Assembly (NCBI RefSeq): GCF_000153725.1
Contig: NZ_DS022276.1
Span: 1,335,386 to 1,399,385 of the forward strand
Origin: Salipiger bermudensis HTCC2601
Lineage (GTDB): Bacteria > Pseudomonadota > Alphaproteobacteria > Rhodobacterales > Rhodobacteraceae
Length of the DNA stretch: 64,000 nucleotides
Reading direction: 5' to 3'
Position numbers and translations under genes: made by a program. The notes below the pieces were generated by a model. It was not told where the DNA came from. It did no database searches and saw only the letters and a list, made by a program, of their open reading frames with translations. This document shows, one piece after another, positions 47,118 through 56,240 of the stretch. The first letter of the stretch is position 1; each line of letters begins with the position of its first letter.

Positions 47118-48776
47118 TCAGCTCGGATCGCGCCAGCGGTTGACGATGGGATAGCGCCGGTCGAGCCAGAACGCCCGCTTAGACAGGCGCGCGCCGGGGG
47201 CCGACTGGAAGCGCTTGTATTCCGAGATGTAGAGCAGGTGCTCGACCTTCTTGGCATCGGCGCGGTCATAGCCCGCCGCGACGCAATCGGCGATCGAGCC
47301 GTCATCGTCGACAAGGATCTGCAGAATGCCGTCGAGCACCGGGTAGTCGGGCAGCGAGTCGCTGTCCTTCTGGTCGTCGCGCAGCTCGGCCGAGGGTGGC
47401 TTGGTGATGATGCGCTCGGGGATCGGCGCCGCCTCGGGGCCCATCATCCACGGCCGCGCATTGGCATTGCGCCAGCGGCAGATATCGAAGACGCGGGTCT
47501 TGTAGAGATCCTTGATCGGGTTGTAGCCGCCCGACATGTCACCGTAGATCGTGGCATAGCCCACCGCCACCTCGGACTTGTTGCCGGTGGTCAGCAGCAT
47601 CTCTCCGAACTTGTTCGACATCGCCATCAGCAGCAACCCGCGCAGGCGCGACTGGATATTCTCCTCGGTGAGGTCGGCATCGCGGCCCTCGAAGAGCGGC
47701 GCAAGCGTCTCGGTGATGGCGTCGCGGCCCGGGGTAATCGGCACGAAATCGTAATGGCAGCCGAGGTTTTCTGCGCAGGCCTTGGCATCCTCGAGCGAAT
47801 GCTCCGAGGTGTATTCCGACGGCAGCATCACGCAGCGCACGTTTTCGGCCCCCAGCGCATCCACAGCGATGGTCGCCACCAGCGCCGAGTCGACGCCGCC
47901 CGACATGCCCAAGAGCACCTTGCCGAAGCCGGTCTTGCGGCAATAGTCGCGCAGGGCCAGCACCATGGCGTGGTAATCCTGCTCCATTGCGTCGGGATGG
48001 GTGGTGAAATCGCCCTCGAGCGCACGCCAGCCATCCTCGGTGCGCTCGAGATCGACGTGCGCGATGGCCTCCTCGAAGACCGGAAGCTGCAGCGCCACCG
48101 CACCGTGCGGGTTCAGCACGAAGGAGCCGCCGTCGAAGATCTGGTCGTCCTGCCCGCCCACCATGTTGAGGTAGATCAGCGGCAGGCCGGTCTCGACCAC
48201 GCGGGCGATCATCTTGTTGAGCCGGGTCTCGTACTTGTTGCGGAAATAGGGCGAGCCGTTGGGGACCAGCAGGAACTCGGCCCCGGTCTCGGCCAGCGTC
48301 TCGGCCACGTCCTCGTACCACGCGTCTTCGCAGATCGGCGAGCCGATGCGGGTGTTGCCCACCGCGTAGGGGCCGCCAATCGGGCCGCTGTCGAAGATCC
48401 GCAGCTCATCGAACACGTTGTAGTTCGGCAGGTGATGCTTGAAGACCTGCGTCACCATCTTGCCGCCGCGGCAGATGATGTAGGCGTTGTAGAGCTCGGT
48501 GCCCTCGACCCATGGGCACCCGATGCCGAGGCTCGGACCGTCGGCGCAGTCTTCCGCCAGCGCCTTGACCGCCGCCATGCAGTCGAGCGTGAAGGCGTGC
48601 TTCATCGGCAGGTCCTGCGCGTTGTAGCCGGCGATGAACATCTCGGGCAGCGCCACCATGTCGGCCCCGGCGGCCTTGGCCTGCTCCCAGGCGTCCTTCG
48701 CCTGCGCGGCGTTGCCGGCGAGGTCCCCCATGGTGGGGTTCAGCTGCGCGATGGTCAGGCGGAAGCGATCGGCCAT
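47118..48776 (-). CDS. nadE: Glutamine-dependent NAD(+) synthetase
   Basis: NadE makes NAD+ from nicotinic acid adenine dinucleotide, with ammonia from glutamine. The 552-residue protein has an N-terminal nitrilase-type amidase with the triad Glu45 (LPEMF), Lys113 (VFKHHLPNY) and Cys149 (SPICEDAW), and a C-terminal synthetase with the ATP pyrophosphatase loop SGGVDS at 292-297. YGDMSGGYNPIKDLYKT and the C-terminal RRYPIVNRWRDPS are also typical. It is divergent from the secreted MORN-repeat gene. Confidence 0.97.
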   Translation of the reverse strand: MADRFRLTIAQLNPTMGDLAGNAAQAKDAWEQAKAAGADMVALPEMFIAGYNAQDLPMKHAFTLDCMAAVKALAEDCADGPSLGIGCPWVEGTELYNAYIICRGGKMVTQVFKHHLPNYNVFDELRIFDSGPIGGPYAVGNTRIGSPICEDAWYEDVAETLAETGAEFLLVPNGSPYFRNKYETRLNKMIARVVETGLPLIYLNMVGGQDDQIFDGGSFVLNPHGAVALQLPVFEEAIAHVDLERTEDGWRALEGDFTTHPDAMEQDYHAMVLALRDYCRKTGFGKVLLGMSGGVDSALVATIAVDALGAENVRCVMLPSEYTSEHSLEDAKACAENLGCHYDFVPITPGRDAITETLAPLFEGRDADLTEENIQSRLRGLLLMAMSNKFGEMLLTTGNKSEVAVGYATIYGDMSGGYNPIKDLYKTRVFDICRWRNANARPWMMGPEAAPIPERIITKPPSAELRDDQKDSDSLPDYPVLDGILQILVDDDGSIADCVAAGYDRADAKKVEHLLYISEYKRFQSAPGARLSKRAFWLDRRYPIVNRWRDPS

Positions 48777-48924
48777 GTGCCCTGTTCCTTTCAGTCACAT
48801 CCTCGTGCCGACATAGCAGAACCACGCCGGAGGAAAAGCGGGCCGGGCAAAAGAGATTGTCACGTTGCAGGGGCTTGGATACGGTTCGGGCAGATCAAGG
48901 GGGCCATCCGGCAGGGTACGACAC

Positions 48925-50391
48925 ATGACACGCGCAGGCAGAAGACTCGCTGCCGTCGCCGCCATTCTGGCGTTCGCCGGAACCGCGCTGGCGCAGGACA
49001 GCGACGAGATCATCACCAAGCAGTTCGACGATGGCGGGGTCTACGAGGGCACCTTCCGCGACGGGCTGCGCCACGGCTCCGGCACCTACCGCCTGCCTAA
49101 CGGATTCGAGTATTCCGGCGCTTGGGTCGAGGGCGAGATCACCGGCGAGGGCACCGCGCGCTATCCAAGCGGCGCGGTCTACGAGGGCCAGTTCGCCAAG
49201 GGCAAGCCCGAGGGCGTGGGCCGCATCGTGCTGGGTGACGGCAGCGTCTACGAGGGCTCGTGGCTCGACGGCAAGATCACCGGCAAGGGCGTGATCCGCT
49301 ACGCCAACGGTGCCCGCTACGAAGGCTCGTTCCGCAATGCGCTGCACCACGGGCGCGGCGTGATGACCACGCCGGACGGCTATCGCTACGAGGGCGACTG
49401 GGTGAACGGAATCGAGGAAGGCAACGCCTCGATCACCTATCCCGACGGCTCGGTCTACGAGGGCCGCGTGGCCAACGGCAAGCGGTCCGGCCAGGGCACG
49501 CTGACGATGGCGGACGGGCTGGTCTACGAGGGCATGTGGCGCGACGGCCAGCAGGACGGTCAGGGCAAGCTCAGCCTGCCCAATGGCGATGTCTACGAGG
49601 GCGAGCTGGTCGATGGCCGCCGCGAGGGGCAGGGCAAGGAGACCTATGCCAACGGCGACGTGTACGAGGGCGAATTCAACAACGACCAGCGGCAGGGCTA
49701 TGGCAGCTTCACCGGGGCCGACGGCTACCGGCTCGAGGGCAACTGGGTGGCGGGCCAGATCGAGGGGGACGGCCGCGTGACCTATCCCGACGGCTCGGTC
49801 TACGAAGGCGAGATCCGTGGCGACCTCGCCAACGGGCGCGGCAAGACCACCTATCCGGACGGCTCGACCTACGAGGGCGACTGGGTCGATGGCGTGATCG
49901 AGGGCAGCGGCCGGGCCACCTATCCCAACGGCGTGGTCTACGAGGGTGAGTTCAGCAACGCGCGCTACAACGGAACGGGCAAGATCACCTATCCTGACGG
50001 CTACACCTACGAGGGCGAATGGCAGGACAACCAGCGCCACGGCGAGGGCACGGCCACCTACGCCGACGGCGCGGTCTATACCGGCGATTTCCGCGAGGAC
50101 CAGCGCCACGGGCAAGGCACCATCGTGATGCCCGACGGCTTCCGCTACGAGGGCCAGTGGATGAACGGCAGTTTCGAGGGCGAAGGCATTGCCACCTATG
50201 CCAACGGGGACGTCTACGAGGGCATGTTCAGGGACGGCAAGCGGCAGGGCGAAGGCGTTCTGCGCTATGCCACCGGCGAACAGGCCGAGGGCAACTGGAT
50301 CAACGGCGTCCTGACCACGGCGACCCCGGTTCAGACCGATGCGCCGGACGAGACGGACGAGACCGAGGCCCCAGCGCCGAGCGACAACTGA
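48925..50391 (+). CDS. Exported protein built of about 18 MORN repeats
   Basis: The 488-residue protein has a signal peptide (RRLAAVAAILAFAGTALAQD, cleavage near residue 23) and then about 18 consecutive 22-23 residue MORN repeats of the form YEGxWxDGxxxGxGxxxYPDG, with a partial nineteenth. The C-terminus is a short acidic tail (DAPDETDETEAPAPSDN). MORN repeats form elongated beta-sheet rods that bind proteins or lipids. No enzymatic domain is attached. Export suggests a periplasmic or surface location. The ATG at 48925 gives a clean signal peptide; upstream in-frame sequence is not conserved-looking. Its role is unknown. Confidence 0.9.
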   Translation: MTRAGRRLAAVAAILAFAGTALAQDSDEIITKQFDDGGVYEGTFRDGLRHGSGTYRLPNGFEYSGAWVEGEITGEGTARYPSGAVYEGQFAKGKPEGVGRIVLGDGSVYEGSWLDGKITGKGVIRYANGARYEGSFRNALHHGRGVMTTPDGYRYEGDWVNGIEEGNASITYPDGSVYEGRVANGKRSGQGTLTMADGLVYEGMWRDGQQDGQGKLSLPNGDVYEGELVDGRREGQGKETYANGDVYEGEFNNDQRQGYGSFTGADGYRLEGNWVAGQIEGDGRVTYPDGSVYEGEIRGDLANGRGKTTYPDGSTYEGDWVDGVIEGSGRATYPNGVVYEGEFSNARYNGTGKITYPDGYTYEGEWQDNQRHGEGTATYADGAVYTGDFREDQRHGQGTIVMPDGFRYEGQWMNGSFEGEGIATYANGDVYEGMFRDGKRQGEGVLRYATGEQAEGNWINGVLTTATPVQTDAPDETDETEAPAPSDN

Positions 50392-50409
50392 TCCCGAAGC
50401 GACGCCGGC

Positions 50410-50886
50410 CTAGCCACGGCAGCGTGGCACCCCCATGCGGATGAGATCCGCCCCGCTGAGCGTGACATAGCCGTGAGTGACAAAACGCGCCCGGCTCAGG
50501 AACCAATGGCGCAGCTCGGGCGGGTAATGTGCCGCCATGCGACGCGACCAGTAGTCGAACCGATCATAGCGGATCGGTTCGTAGAGATAGGTTGGACCGT
50601 GAAAGCCGAACGACGTTCCGGACCGCACGCAGACATTCCCAGCACCGAGATAGAGCGTGCAAGACGAGAGGCAGTAGTCGCCCCGGATCTCGACCCGCAC
50701 CCCGCTGGCACGCAGCTGACGCACCTCGGCCAGCCGAGGTCGCAGCCGCCCGCCGCCGTCATCGCCCACCACCCGCACGGGCCCGGCATAGGCGCCGTGT
50801 TGCGGCGCGGCCTGCCCCGGCATCGCCGCGAGCAGGCCCGCAAGGAGCGTGAGAACGGATAGCATCGGGCCGAAGAGACCGGTCAT
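50410..50886 (-). CDS. Exported ClpP/crotonase-fold-like periplasmic protein
   Basis: The 158-residue protein has a signal peptide (LSVLTLLAGLLAAMPGQAAP) and a core reading VEIRGDYCLSSCTLYLGAG followed by GTSFGFHGP. This resembles small periplasmic proteins with a ClpP/crotonase-like fold, where the CxSxCT serine region precedes a conserved GxH. Several cysteines suggest disulfides. Catalytic activity is unproven. The ATG at 50886 begins the signal peptide; an in-frame extension is possible. It converges with the MORN gene (18 bases between stops) and is divergent from the BrkB-like gene. Confidence 0.7.
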   Translation of the reverse strand: MTGLFGPMLSVLTLLAGLLAAMPGQAAPQHGAYAGPVRVVGDDGGGRLRPRLAEVRQLRASGVRVEIRGDYCLSSCTLYLGAGNVCVRSGTSFGFHGPTYLYEPIRYDRFDYWSRRMAAHYPPELRHWFLSRARFVTHGYVTLSGADLIRMGVPRCRG

Positions 50887-51040
50887 GGCGGAGAATCCTT
50901 TGCGAGGGCGTCGCCAGAGATCTCCCGGATTCGGTTTAAGAACCGGTTGAGAGACGATTTTGCCGCGCTCCGGGACGGAAACCCCGACCACAGCCGCGCG
51001 CACATTGACGATCGCCGCGCAACGCGCACAAGCTGTCGGC

Positions 51041-51940
51041 ATGAGCGAGACACTGACCGACACCGATCCCGCGGCGCCTCCGCAACGGGAAAAGCTCAGC
51101 CTGCATGACTGGCTGCACGCGCTCTGGGGCACGTGGCAGCGCATGGACGAGCGCAATCTCGGTCTGATCTCGGCCGGGGTGGCGTTCTACGCCTTCCTGT
51201 CGCTGTTTCCCGCCATCTCTGCGGTGATCGCGATCTGGGGCTACTGGGCCGATCCGGTGGCGATCTCCGAGCAGATGGAGCTGCTGCGCGAGATGATGCC
51301 CGAACAGGCCTATGTGCTGCTCGAGACCCAGATCACCCAGCTTATCTCGGCCAATCGCTCGACCCTGCAATGGGCCTCGATCATCTCGATCGTCGTGGCC
51401 CTCTGGTCATCGCGCGCCTCGATCGCCGCGCTGATCCGTGGGCTGAACGCGGTCAGCGAAGCGCCGCACCGCGAGAACGCCATCCGCCGCATCGCGGTGG
51501 CCTTCCTGCTCACGGTGCTGCTGGTCTTCACCGCGCTGGTCGCCTTTGCCGCCGTGGTGATCCTTCCGGCAGCGATCGCCTTCATCGGCCTGCCGATGCA
51601 TGTGGAGATCGCCGTGAGCCTGGTCAAATGGCTGATCCTGCTGGCGGTGGTGTTCTTCGCCATCGCCCTGCTCTACCGCTACGGCCCCAACCGCCGCAGC
51701 CGACGCATGCGCTGGTTCACCCCCGGCGCGCTTCTGGCGCTGCTCTCCTGGGCGGCGGGATCGGTGGCGCTGACGATCTACATGCGCAACGTGGACCGCC
51801 TCAACGAGGTCTATGGCTCGCTCGGTGCGGTGGTGGCGCTGCTGCTGTGGTTCTATGTCAGCGCGCTGGTCACGTTGCTTGGCGCCCAGCTGAACGGCGA
51901 ACTCGACAAGCGCCGCAAGAAAAACGCTGAAATTTCCTAG
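51041..51940 (+). CDS. YihY/BrkB family inner-membrane protein
   Basis: The 299-residue protein has six predicted helices in the YihY arrangement. Family motifs are MDERNLGLISAGVAFYAFLS, FPAISAVIAIWGY, LWSSRASIAALIRGLNAVSE, the loop RYGPNRRSRRMRWFTPGAL and YGSLGAVVALLLWFYVSAL. These proteins were once mislabelled ribonuclease BN; their true role is unsettled. The ATG is at 51041, and a strong terminator follows the gene at 52061. Confidence 0.93.
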   Translation: MSETLTDTDPAAPPQREKLSLHDWLHALWGTWQRMDERNLGLISAGVAFYAFLSLFPAISAVIAIWGYWADPVAISEQMELLREMMPEQAYVLLETQITQLISANRSTLQWASIISIVVALWSSRASIAALIRGLNAVSEAPHRENAIRRIAVAFLLTVLLVFTALVAFAAVVILPAAIAFIGLPMHVEIAVSLVKWLILLAVVFFAIALLYRYGPNRRSRRMRWFTPGALLALLSWAAGSVALTIYMRNVDRLNEVYGSLGAVVALLLWFYVSALVTLLGAQLNGELDKRRKKNAEIS

Positions 51941-52060
51941 TCCTCGCGGAACAACCCCAGAGGGCCGGCGTTCTGTTCTCAAGGACGCCTGTTTCGTCCT
52001 GTCCCTTCGCGGGCCGTGTCCCTGTCCCGACTATCCCAAGCGGCCCGCACCTGTCCCCGC

Positions 52061-52090
52061 CCCGCTCTCCCCCCGGAGAGCGGGGTTTTT
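52061..52090 (+). terminator. Rho-independent terminator after the BrkB-like gene
   Basis: A perfect 10-base stem, CCCGCTCTCC with GGAGAGCGGG, and a CCCC loop, followed by GTTTTTC and then TTTT. It lies 120 bases after the stop. Confidence 0.88.
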
Positions 52091-52112
52091 CTTTTCCCAA
52101 TGCCCGGACACG

Positions 52113-52142
52113 AAAAAACCCGACGGGCAATGGCCCGACGGG
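52113..52142 (-). terminator. Rho-independent terminator after the AI-2E family transporter gene
   Basis: On the minus strand, CCCGTCGGGC and GCCCGTCGGG form a stem with one T-T mismatch around CATT, followed by six T residues. It begins 27 bases after the stop of the gene at 52170. Confidence 0.85.
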
Positions 52143-52169
52143 TGAACCGTGGTCGCCGGTGAGGCCGTT

Positions 52170-53222
52170 TCAGGCCTGTCCGAAGATCGGCTTGGCGGAC
52201 ACGGAGGTGTCCCCCAGAATATCGAACAGGCGCAGCAGGATCAGCGTGACCGGGATGGCGACGATGCCACCCAGCGGGCCCCAGAACCAGAGCCAGAAGA
52301 TCAGCGACACGAAGATCAGGAATGGGTTGATCTGCACATGCCGGCCGATCAGCGCCGGCGTCACGAACTGCGCCTCGGTCATGTTGCAGCACAGGTAGAT
52401 CGCCATCGGCGCAAAGGTCATCAGGCCATCATAGTTGACCACACCCGCCAGCAGCAGCCCCGCAGCGAGGGCCGCCGGTCCGAGATAGAGCACGAAGTTC
52501 AGCAGCATCGCGGCGATGCCCCAGACCACCGCCCCGGGCAGGCCGAGCAACATCAGCGCGGTGCCAACGGCGATGCCAAGCCCGGCATTGACCACCGAGA
52601 TGGCGGCAAAATACTTCGACACCATCGCCTCGGCATCGCAAAACCGCTCGAGCAGCTTGGGCGTATCCATGCCGGTGCCGATCTTGGCCGAAATGTATCG
52701 GTAGATCTCGTTGCGGGTGAGCAGGAAGAAAAACAGCCCGCCGAGGAAGATCAGCATCTGCGCGAGGATCTGCGGGGCCAGGAACATGGCATCCGTCAGG
52801 CCCGGGATGTCGGCGGCCTCCTTCTGCTCGCCACCGCTGCCAAGCGCCGCCTCGACCTCCTTGTTCATCTCGTCGAAGCCCTGGATCAGGCCCTGGTATT
52901 CGATGAACAGCTTGCGGATCTCGTACTTGATCGAGGGCAACCGGTCGATCAACGTGGTGATGTAGGGCTCGACCAGATAGGCGAGCGCGCCGATTGCAAA
53001 GAAGATGCCGATGATCAGCCCCATCGCCACCAGCCCGCGTGGCAGGCCCAGCCGTTCCAGCCGGTCCGCGAGCGGAGCAAAGATCACCCCGGTCACGATG
53101 GCCAGCGTCAGCGGCGCAAAGATGTCTTGGGCTACCTTGAGCCCAAATAGCAGCACGCCAGACGCCATGATCACCGTCGAGACGCGCAGCACGGTGTCGG
53201 AGACGATGGCTGGCCTTTTCAT
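52170..53222 (-). CDS. AI-2E family transporter (PerM/TqsA type)
   Basis: The 350-residue membrane protein has about eight helices in the arrangement of the AI-2 exporter family: an N-terminal pair, FAPLTLAIVTGVIFAPLADRL, a soluble middle segment (about 95-160), and the C-terminal core with LGLPGAVVWGIAAMLLNFVL, NMTEAQFVTPALIGRHVQIN and LWGP-like WLWFWGPLGGIVAIP. Some members export autoinducer-2 and others are Na+/H+ antiporters, so the substrate is open. It is divergent from the ExoD-like gene and ends with its own terminator. Confidence 0.88.
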   Translation of the reverse strand: MKRPAIVSDTVLRVSTVIMASGVLLFGLKVAQDIFAPLTLAIVTGVIFAPLADRLERLGLPRGLVAMGLIIGIFFAIGALAYLVEPYITTLIDRLPSIKYEIRKLFIEYQGLIQGFDEMNKEVEAALGSGGEQKEAADIPGLTDAMFLAPQILAQMLIFLGGLFFFLLTRNEIYRYISAKIGTGMDTPKLLERFCDAEAMVSKYFAAISVVNAGLGIAVGTALMLLGLPGAVVWGIAAMLLNFVLYLGPAALAAGLLLAGVVNYDGLMTFAPMAIYLCCNMTEAQFVTPALIGRHVQINPFLIFVSLIFWLWFWGPLGGIVAIPVTLILLRLFDILGDTSVSAKPIFGQA

Positions 53223-53414
53223 GCGAGGACAACTTCGGCTGACGGGCTTTGTTCCTTCAGGCTGACTGTATTTCGCGCTACATTGACGCGATACGATCTC
53301 GTCCTGCCCGCTGGAAGCGTCAGAAACGGCACGATGCCGGCAAAGCGCTGCCCCGGCGGGGAACCGCGGGCGCTGTCGAAGCGTTGGATGCGGCAACAGG
53401 AAGGGCCAGAAGGC

Positions 53415-54008
53415 ATGGATGCGCAGAGTGGACACCAGCCGGTGGGCGAAATCGTCGACCGGCTTGATGCCGTCGTGAAGCGGGACAACGTCTCGCTGCG
53501 CGACCTGTTCGAGGAATTCGGCGAGAGCTCGTTCCTCCCCGCTCTGATGGTTCCGTCCCTGCTCGTGGTCTCGCCGCTTTCGGGAATTCCGCTTTTCTCA
53601 TCGGTCTGCGGCCTGACCATCGCCTTCATCTCGGCCCAGATGCTGATCTCGCGCAAACACCTGTGGTTGCCCGACATGCTGATGAGGATGAAGATCGACG
53701 GACCGAAGGCGCGGACCGCGGTGCAGAAGATGCGAGGGGTCGGCGCCTGGATCGACCGGCACAGCCGTCACAGGCTTCCGGTCTTCCTGACGGCGCCAAT
53801 GCGGAAATGGCTGCAACTGCTCTGCATGCTCTGTGGTTTCGCGATGCCGTTCCTCGAGATCGTGCCGTTCTCGTCGTCGCTGCTCGGCAGCGCCGTGACG
53901 TTGCTCGCCACCGCGATGCTGGCCCGAGACGGCCTGTTCGCCCTGCTTGGCAGCATCGCGATTGCCACGGCTGCGCTGGTTCCGGTCGGCGTGATCGGGG
54001 CGATCTAG
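53415..54008 (+). CDS. ExoD-like exopolysaccharide synthesis protein
   Basis: The 197-residue inner-membrane protein resembles ExoD: the N-terminal GEIVDRLDAVVKRDNVSLRD is followed by LFEEFGESSFLPALMVPSLL, PLSGIPLFSSVCGLTIAFIS and three or four further helices. ExoD was named for effects on exopolysaccharide in rhizobia; its biochemical role is not known. I chose the ATG at 53415 (MDAQSGHQPV); upstream in-frame codons are less family-like. It is not linked to the glycan locus at 31655-45777. Confidence 0.8.
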   Translation: MDAQSGHQPVGEIVDRLDAVVKRDNVSLRDLFEEFGESSFLPALMVPSLLVVSPLSGIPLFSSVCGLTIAFISAQMLISRKHLWLPDMLMRMKIDGPKARTAVQKMRGVGAWIDRHSRHRLPVFLTAPMRKWLQLLCMLCGFAMPFLEIVPFSSSLLGSAVTLLATAMLARDGLFALLGSIAIATAALVPVGVIGAI

Positions 54009-54043
54009 AGACGAAGCTGCCAGAATAGAGACGCTTGGCAGCG

Positions 54044-54259
54044 TCAGACCAGCGCGACGATGTTCAGAACGAACACGGTGATGAAACCGACCCCGACCAG
54101 CCAAAGGAACAACCGTGTGGCGCGATTTCCGTCGCGGCGGTCCTGCGGCGTCTCCTCGCGGTGAACCGGTCGGTCGCTGGCACCCGCATCACCGGGGCCG
54201 GCGCGGACATCACGGGGACGGCTCGGGGGGTCTTTCATGTCGGCGTCTGGCTTGGTCAT
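54044..54259 (-). CDS. Small single-helix membrane protein, 71 residues
   Basis: A hydrophilic, charged N-terminal two-thirds (DPPSRPRDVRAGPGDAG, then VHREETPQDRRDG) is followed by one C-terminal helix (LFLWLVGVGFITVFVLNIVALV). No family is recognised. It lies 36 bases downstream of the phosphoesterase gene in the same direction, so it may be the last gene of the 56037-54044 transcript. AGAGG lies upstream of the ATG. Confidence 0.65.
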   Translation of the reverse strand: MTKPDADMKDPPSRPRDVRAGPGDAGASDRPVHREETPQDRRDGNRATRLFLWLVGVGFITVFVLNIVALV

Positions 54260-54295
54260 CCAATGGCCTCTTGAAGTGTATTCCGGGACAAACCC

Positions 54296-55123
54296 TTACA
54301 GCCCCCTGCCGGTTCCGAGTGACCTCGCGTCTTGGCGATCACGCCAGCCGTCCTCGCCGAACTGGAAACTGCGGGAGCCAGCCGGGACGAACTGCTCGCC
54401 CCGCGCCACCATGCGCGTGACCTTGGCCTCGTCGGCGTCAAGATCGAGCACCGCGAAATCGTTCTCCTGCCCGCGCAACCGCGTCGACAGTCCGGTGCCG
54501 ACATGGATCTGCAGAACCTGCGCACCGTGCTTGCGCGACAGGAAAGGCTCGGCCCGCCAACGGTGAAGGTGACCTGAGAGCAACAGATGCGCGCCGCACT
54601 CCGCCAGTTGCTCGATGGCCTTCTCGGCCTTGGGCATCAGGCTTTTCTTCACGTCCTGGTCCTGCTCGAACGGGTGGTGCGCCAGCACCACGCGGATCGC
54701 CTCGTCGCTGTCCGAGAAGATCTTGCATGCGTTGCGCATCTGCCGCCAGCGGATCCGTCCACGCTGCCAACGGTACTGATCGACGGTGTTCAAGCCGACC
54801 GCCACAAAGCCGTCGCCGCGATGAACCGGGAAGAGGTCGTTGCAGATATGGTCTCTGTACCGCCTGAAAGGCCGCATCAAGCGCAGCCAAAGATTGTCGA
54901 GCGAGATGTCGTGATTGCCCGGCACCGCCAGCCAGGGCGCCTCGAACCGGTCGAGGAAGGCGCGCGCGTCGCGATACTGGCTGTTGCGCGCACGCTGGGT
55001 GAAATCGCCTGTCACCGCCACGAGATCCGCCTGCGTGGCGTTGACCGCATCGACCAGAGGGTCGAGCAATTCCACATCGGTGCGACCGAAGTGCAGGTCG
55101 GAGATATGAACGATACGGGTCAT
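54296..55123 (-). CDS. Calcineurin-like metallophosphoesterase
   Basis: The 275-residue phosphoesterase has the dinuclear metal-site motifs in order: DLHFG (Asp9, His11), GDFTQ (Asp40), GNHD (Asn70, His71), a later LAHHPF and GHLHRW. These catalyse hydrolysis of phosphomono- or diesters, for example cyclic nucleotides, nucleotide sugars or lipids. It overlaps the stop of the lipid-kinase-like gene by 4 bases (ATGA), so the two are translationally coupled and possibly act in the same lipid or phosphoester pathway. The substrate is unknown. Confidence 0.9.
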   Translation of the reverse strand: MTRIVHISDLHFGRTDVELLDPLVDAVNATQADLVAVTGDFTQRARNSQYRDARAFLDRFEAPWLAVPGNHDISLDNLWLRLMRPFRRYRDHICNDLFPVHRGDGFVAVGLNTVDQYRWQRGRIRWRQMRNACKIFSDSDEAIRVVLAHHPFEQDQDVKKSLMPKAEKAIEQLAECGAHLLLSGHLHRWRAEPFLSRKHGAQVLQIHVGTGLSTRLRGQENDFAVLDLDADEAKVTRMVARGEQFVPAGSRSFQFGEDGWRDRQDARSLGTGRGL

Positions 55124-56037
55124 TCGGTGGCCCGGCCCTCCGGCACCATCACCCGCAGCGGCGCATCGCGCAGACGGATGCGGATCGGTGTCTCCATCAG
55201 GGCCTTTTCGCCATCCCGCGCCACCAGCGTGCGCTTGCGGCCGGTGTGGATGGTGATGTCACGCGCGGTTTGAAGATCGAAATCAGAGCCCTTCTGCGCC
55301 GCGCCGCCGGCCAGTTTCAGGGCCGTGCGCACCAGATCGATGCTTCGCTCGCCCTTGGCGGTGAACAGTGCGAAACGCCTATCGCGGATCGCATCGGCCC
55401 CGTCGAGGTTGAAGCGCTCAAGCTGATAGGCGCTGTTGGCCACGAAGGCGAGCGGTGTGCGCAGTTTCATCTCGCGACCATCGAGCGTCAGCCGGAGCTT
55501 CAGCGGGCGGCGGAACCCGGTCAACGCCAGAAGCACCGACCAGTAAGCCGCGAGCCGCGACCGGCCCCAGCGATTGTAGATGCTCTCGCGGCGATGCAGG
55601 ATCAGCGGATAGACTCCGAGGCTGGCATTGTTGAGGAAGACCTCGCCATTGACCTCGCCCAGCGGCATGTCGTGCAACCTCCCCGAGGCGAGCACGTCGA
55701 TGGCGCCTTCCATGTCCTCTGGAATGTCGAGACCGCGCGCGAAGTAGTTGAAGGTGCCCTGCGGGATCACCCCCATCGGCACGCCCGCATCATGGCTGGC
55801 GGCTGCCACAGCGGCGATGGTGCCGTCGCCCCCCGCCGCGACCAGCATGTCTGCGCCGCTCTCCTCAAGCGACTTTCGTGCGAAGGCGACCATGTCGTCG
55901 CCACTCTCCGGGACCGCGATTTTCGAGCCTATACCCGCCTCATCGAGCAAGGCAGAGAGACGAGCGTGCCGATCGCCCTCGGCATGATCGCCGGAGCGTT
56001 CGTTCAGAATGATACAGACGTTGCGGACGGCAGGCAC
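55120..56037 (-). CDS. Diacylglycerol kinase family lipid kinase
   Basis: The 305-residue protein has the ATP-binding GGDGTIAAVA motif, the segment GVIPQGTFNYFARGLDIP and the C-terminal beta-sandwich domain of the DAGK/YegS/sphingosine kinase group, which phosphorylate lipid alcohols. I place the start at the GTG at 56037 (VPAVRNVCIILNERSGD), because GGAGG lies 5 bases upstream and the family normally begins just before this strand; a longer frame to 56181 exists. It overlaps the phosphoesterase gene by 4 bases. Membrane association through its substrate is likely. Confidence 0.87.
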   Translation of the reverse strand: MPAVRNVCIILNERSGDHAEGDRHARLSALLDEAGIGSKIAVPESGDDMVAFARKSLEESGADMLVAAGGDGTIAAVAAASHDAGVPMGVIPQGTFNYFARGLDIPEDMEGAIDVLASGRLHDMPLGEVNGEVFLNNASLGVYPLILHRRESIYNRWGRSRLAAYWSVLLALTGFRRPLKLRLTLDGREMKLRTPLAFVANSAYQLERFNLDGADAIRDRRFALFTAKGERSIDLVRTALKLAGGAAQKGSDFDLQTARDITIHTGRKRTLVARDGEKALMETPIRIRLRDAPLRVMVPEGRATE

Positions 56038-56240
56038 CGTGACCTCCACTTGAAACCGTTGGTCAACGCCCCGGGTTAAGGCCGGTTCCCCTGCCCAGAG
56101 AAAAGGCAAGCCGGGCCGTCTCGCGGAAATTTCAGTTTCGGCAGGGCGACGGAATGGATCGAATCGTCTAGCATCGACCACTCACCGGTGGATCGGAGGA
56201 GGGTCTGCCGGGCCTACAGCACAGAGGATACCGACAGAAC

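Noticed and set aside
49040-50330. DNA repeats of about 69 bases suggesting a CRISPR or satellite array
   Set aside because: The repeats are in frame and encode MORN units; they are too long, too diverged and lack unique spacers.
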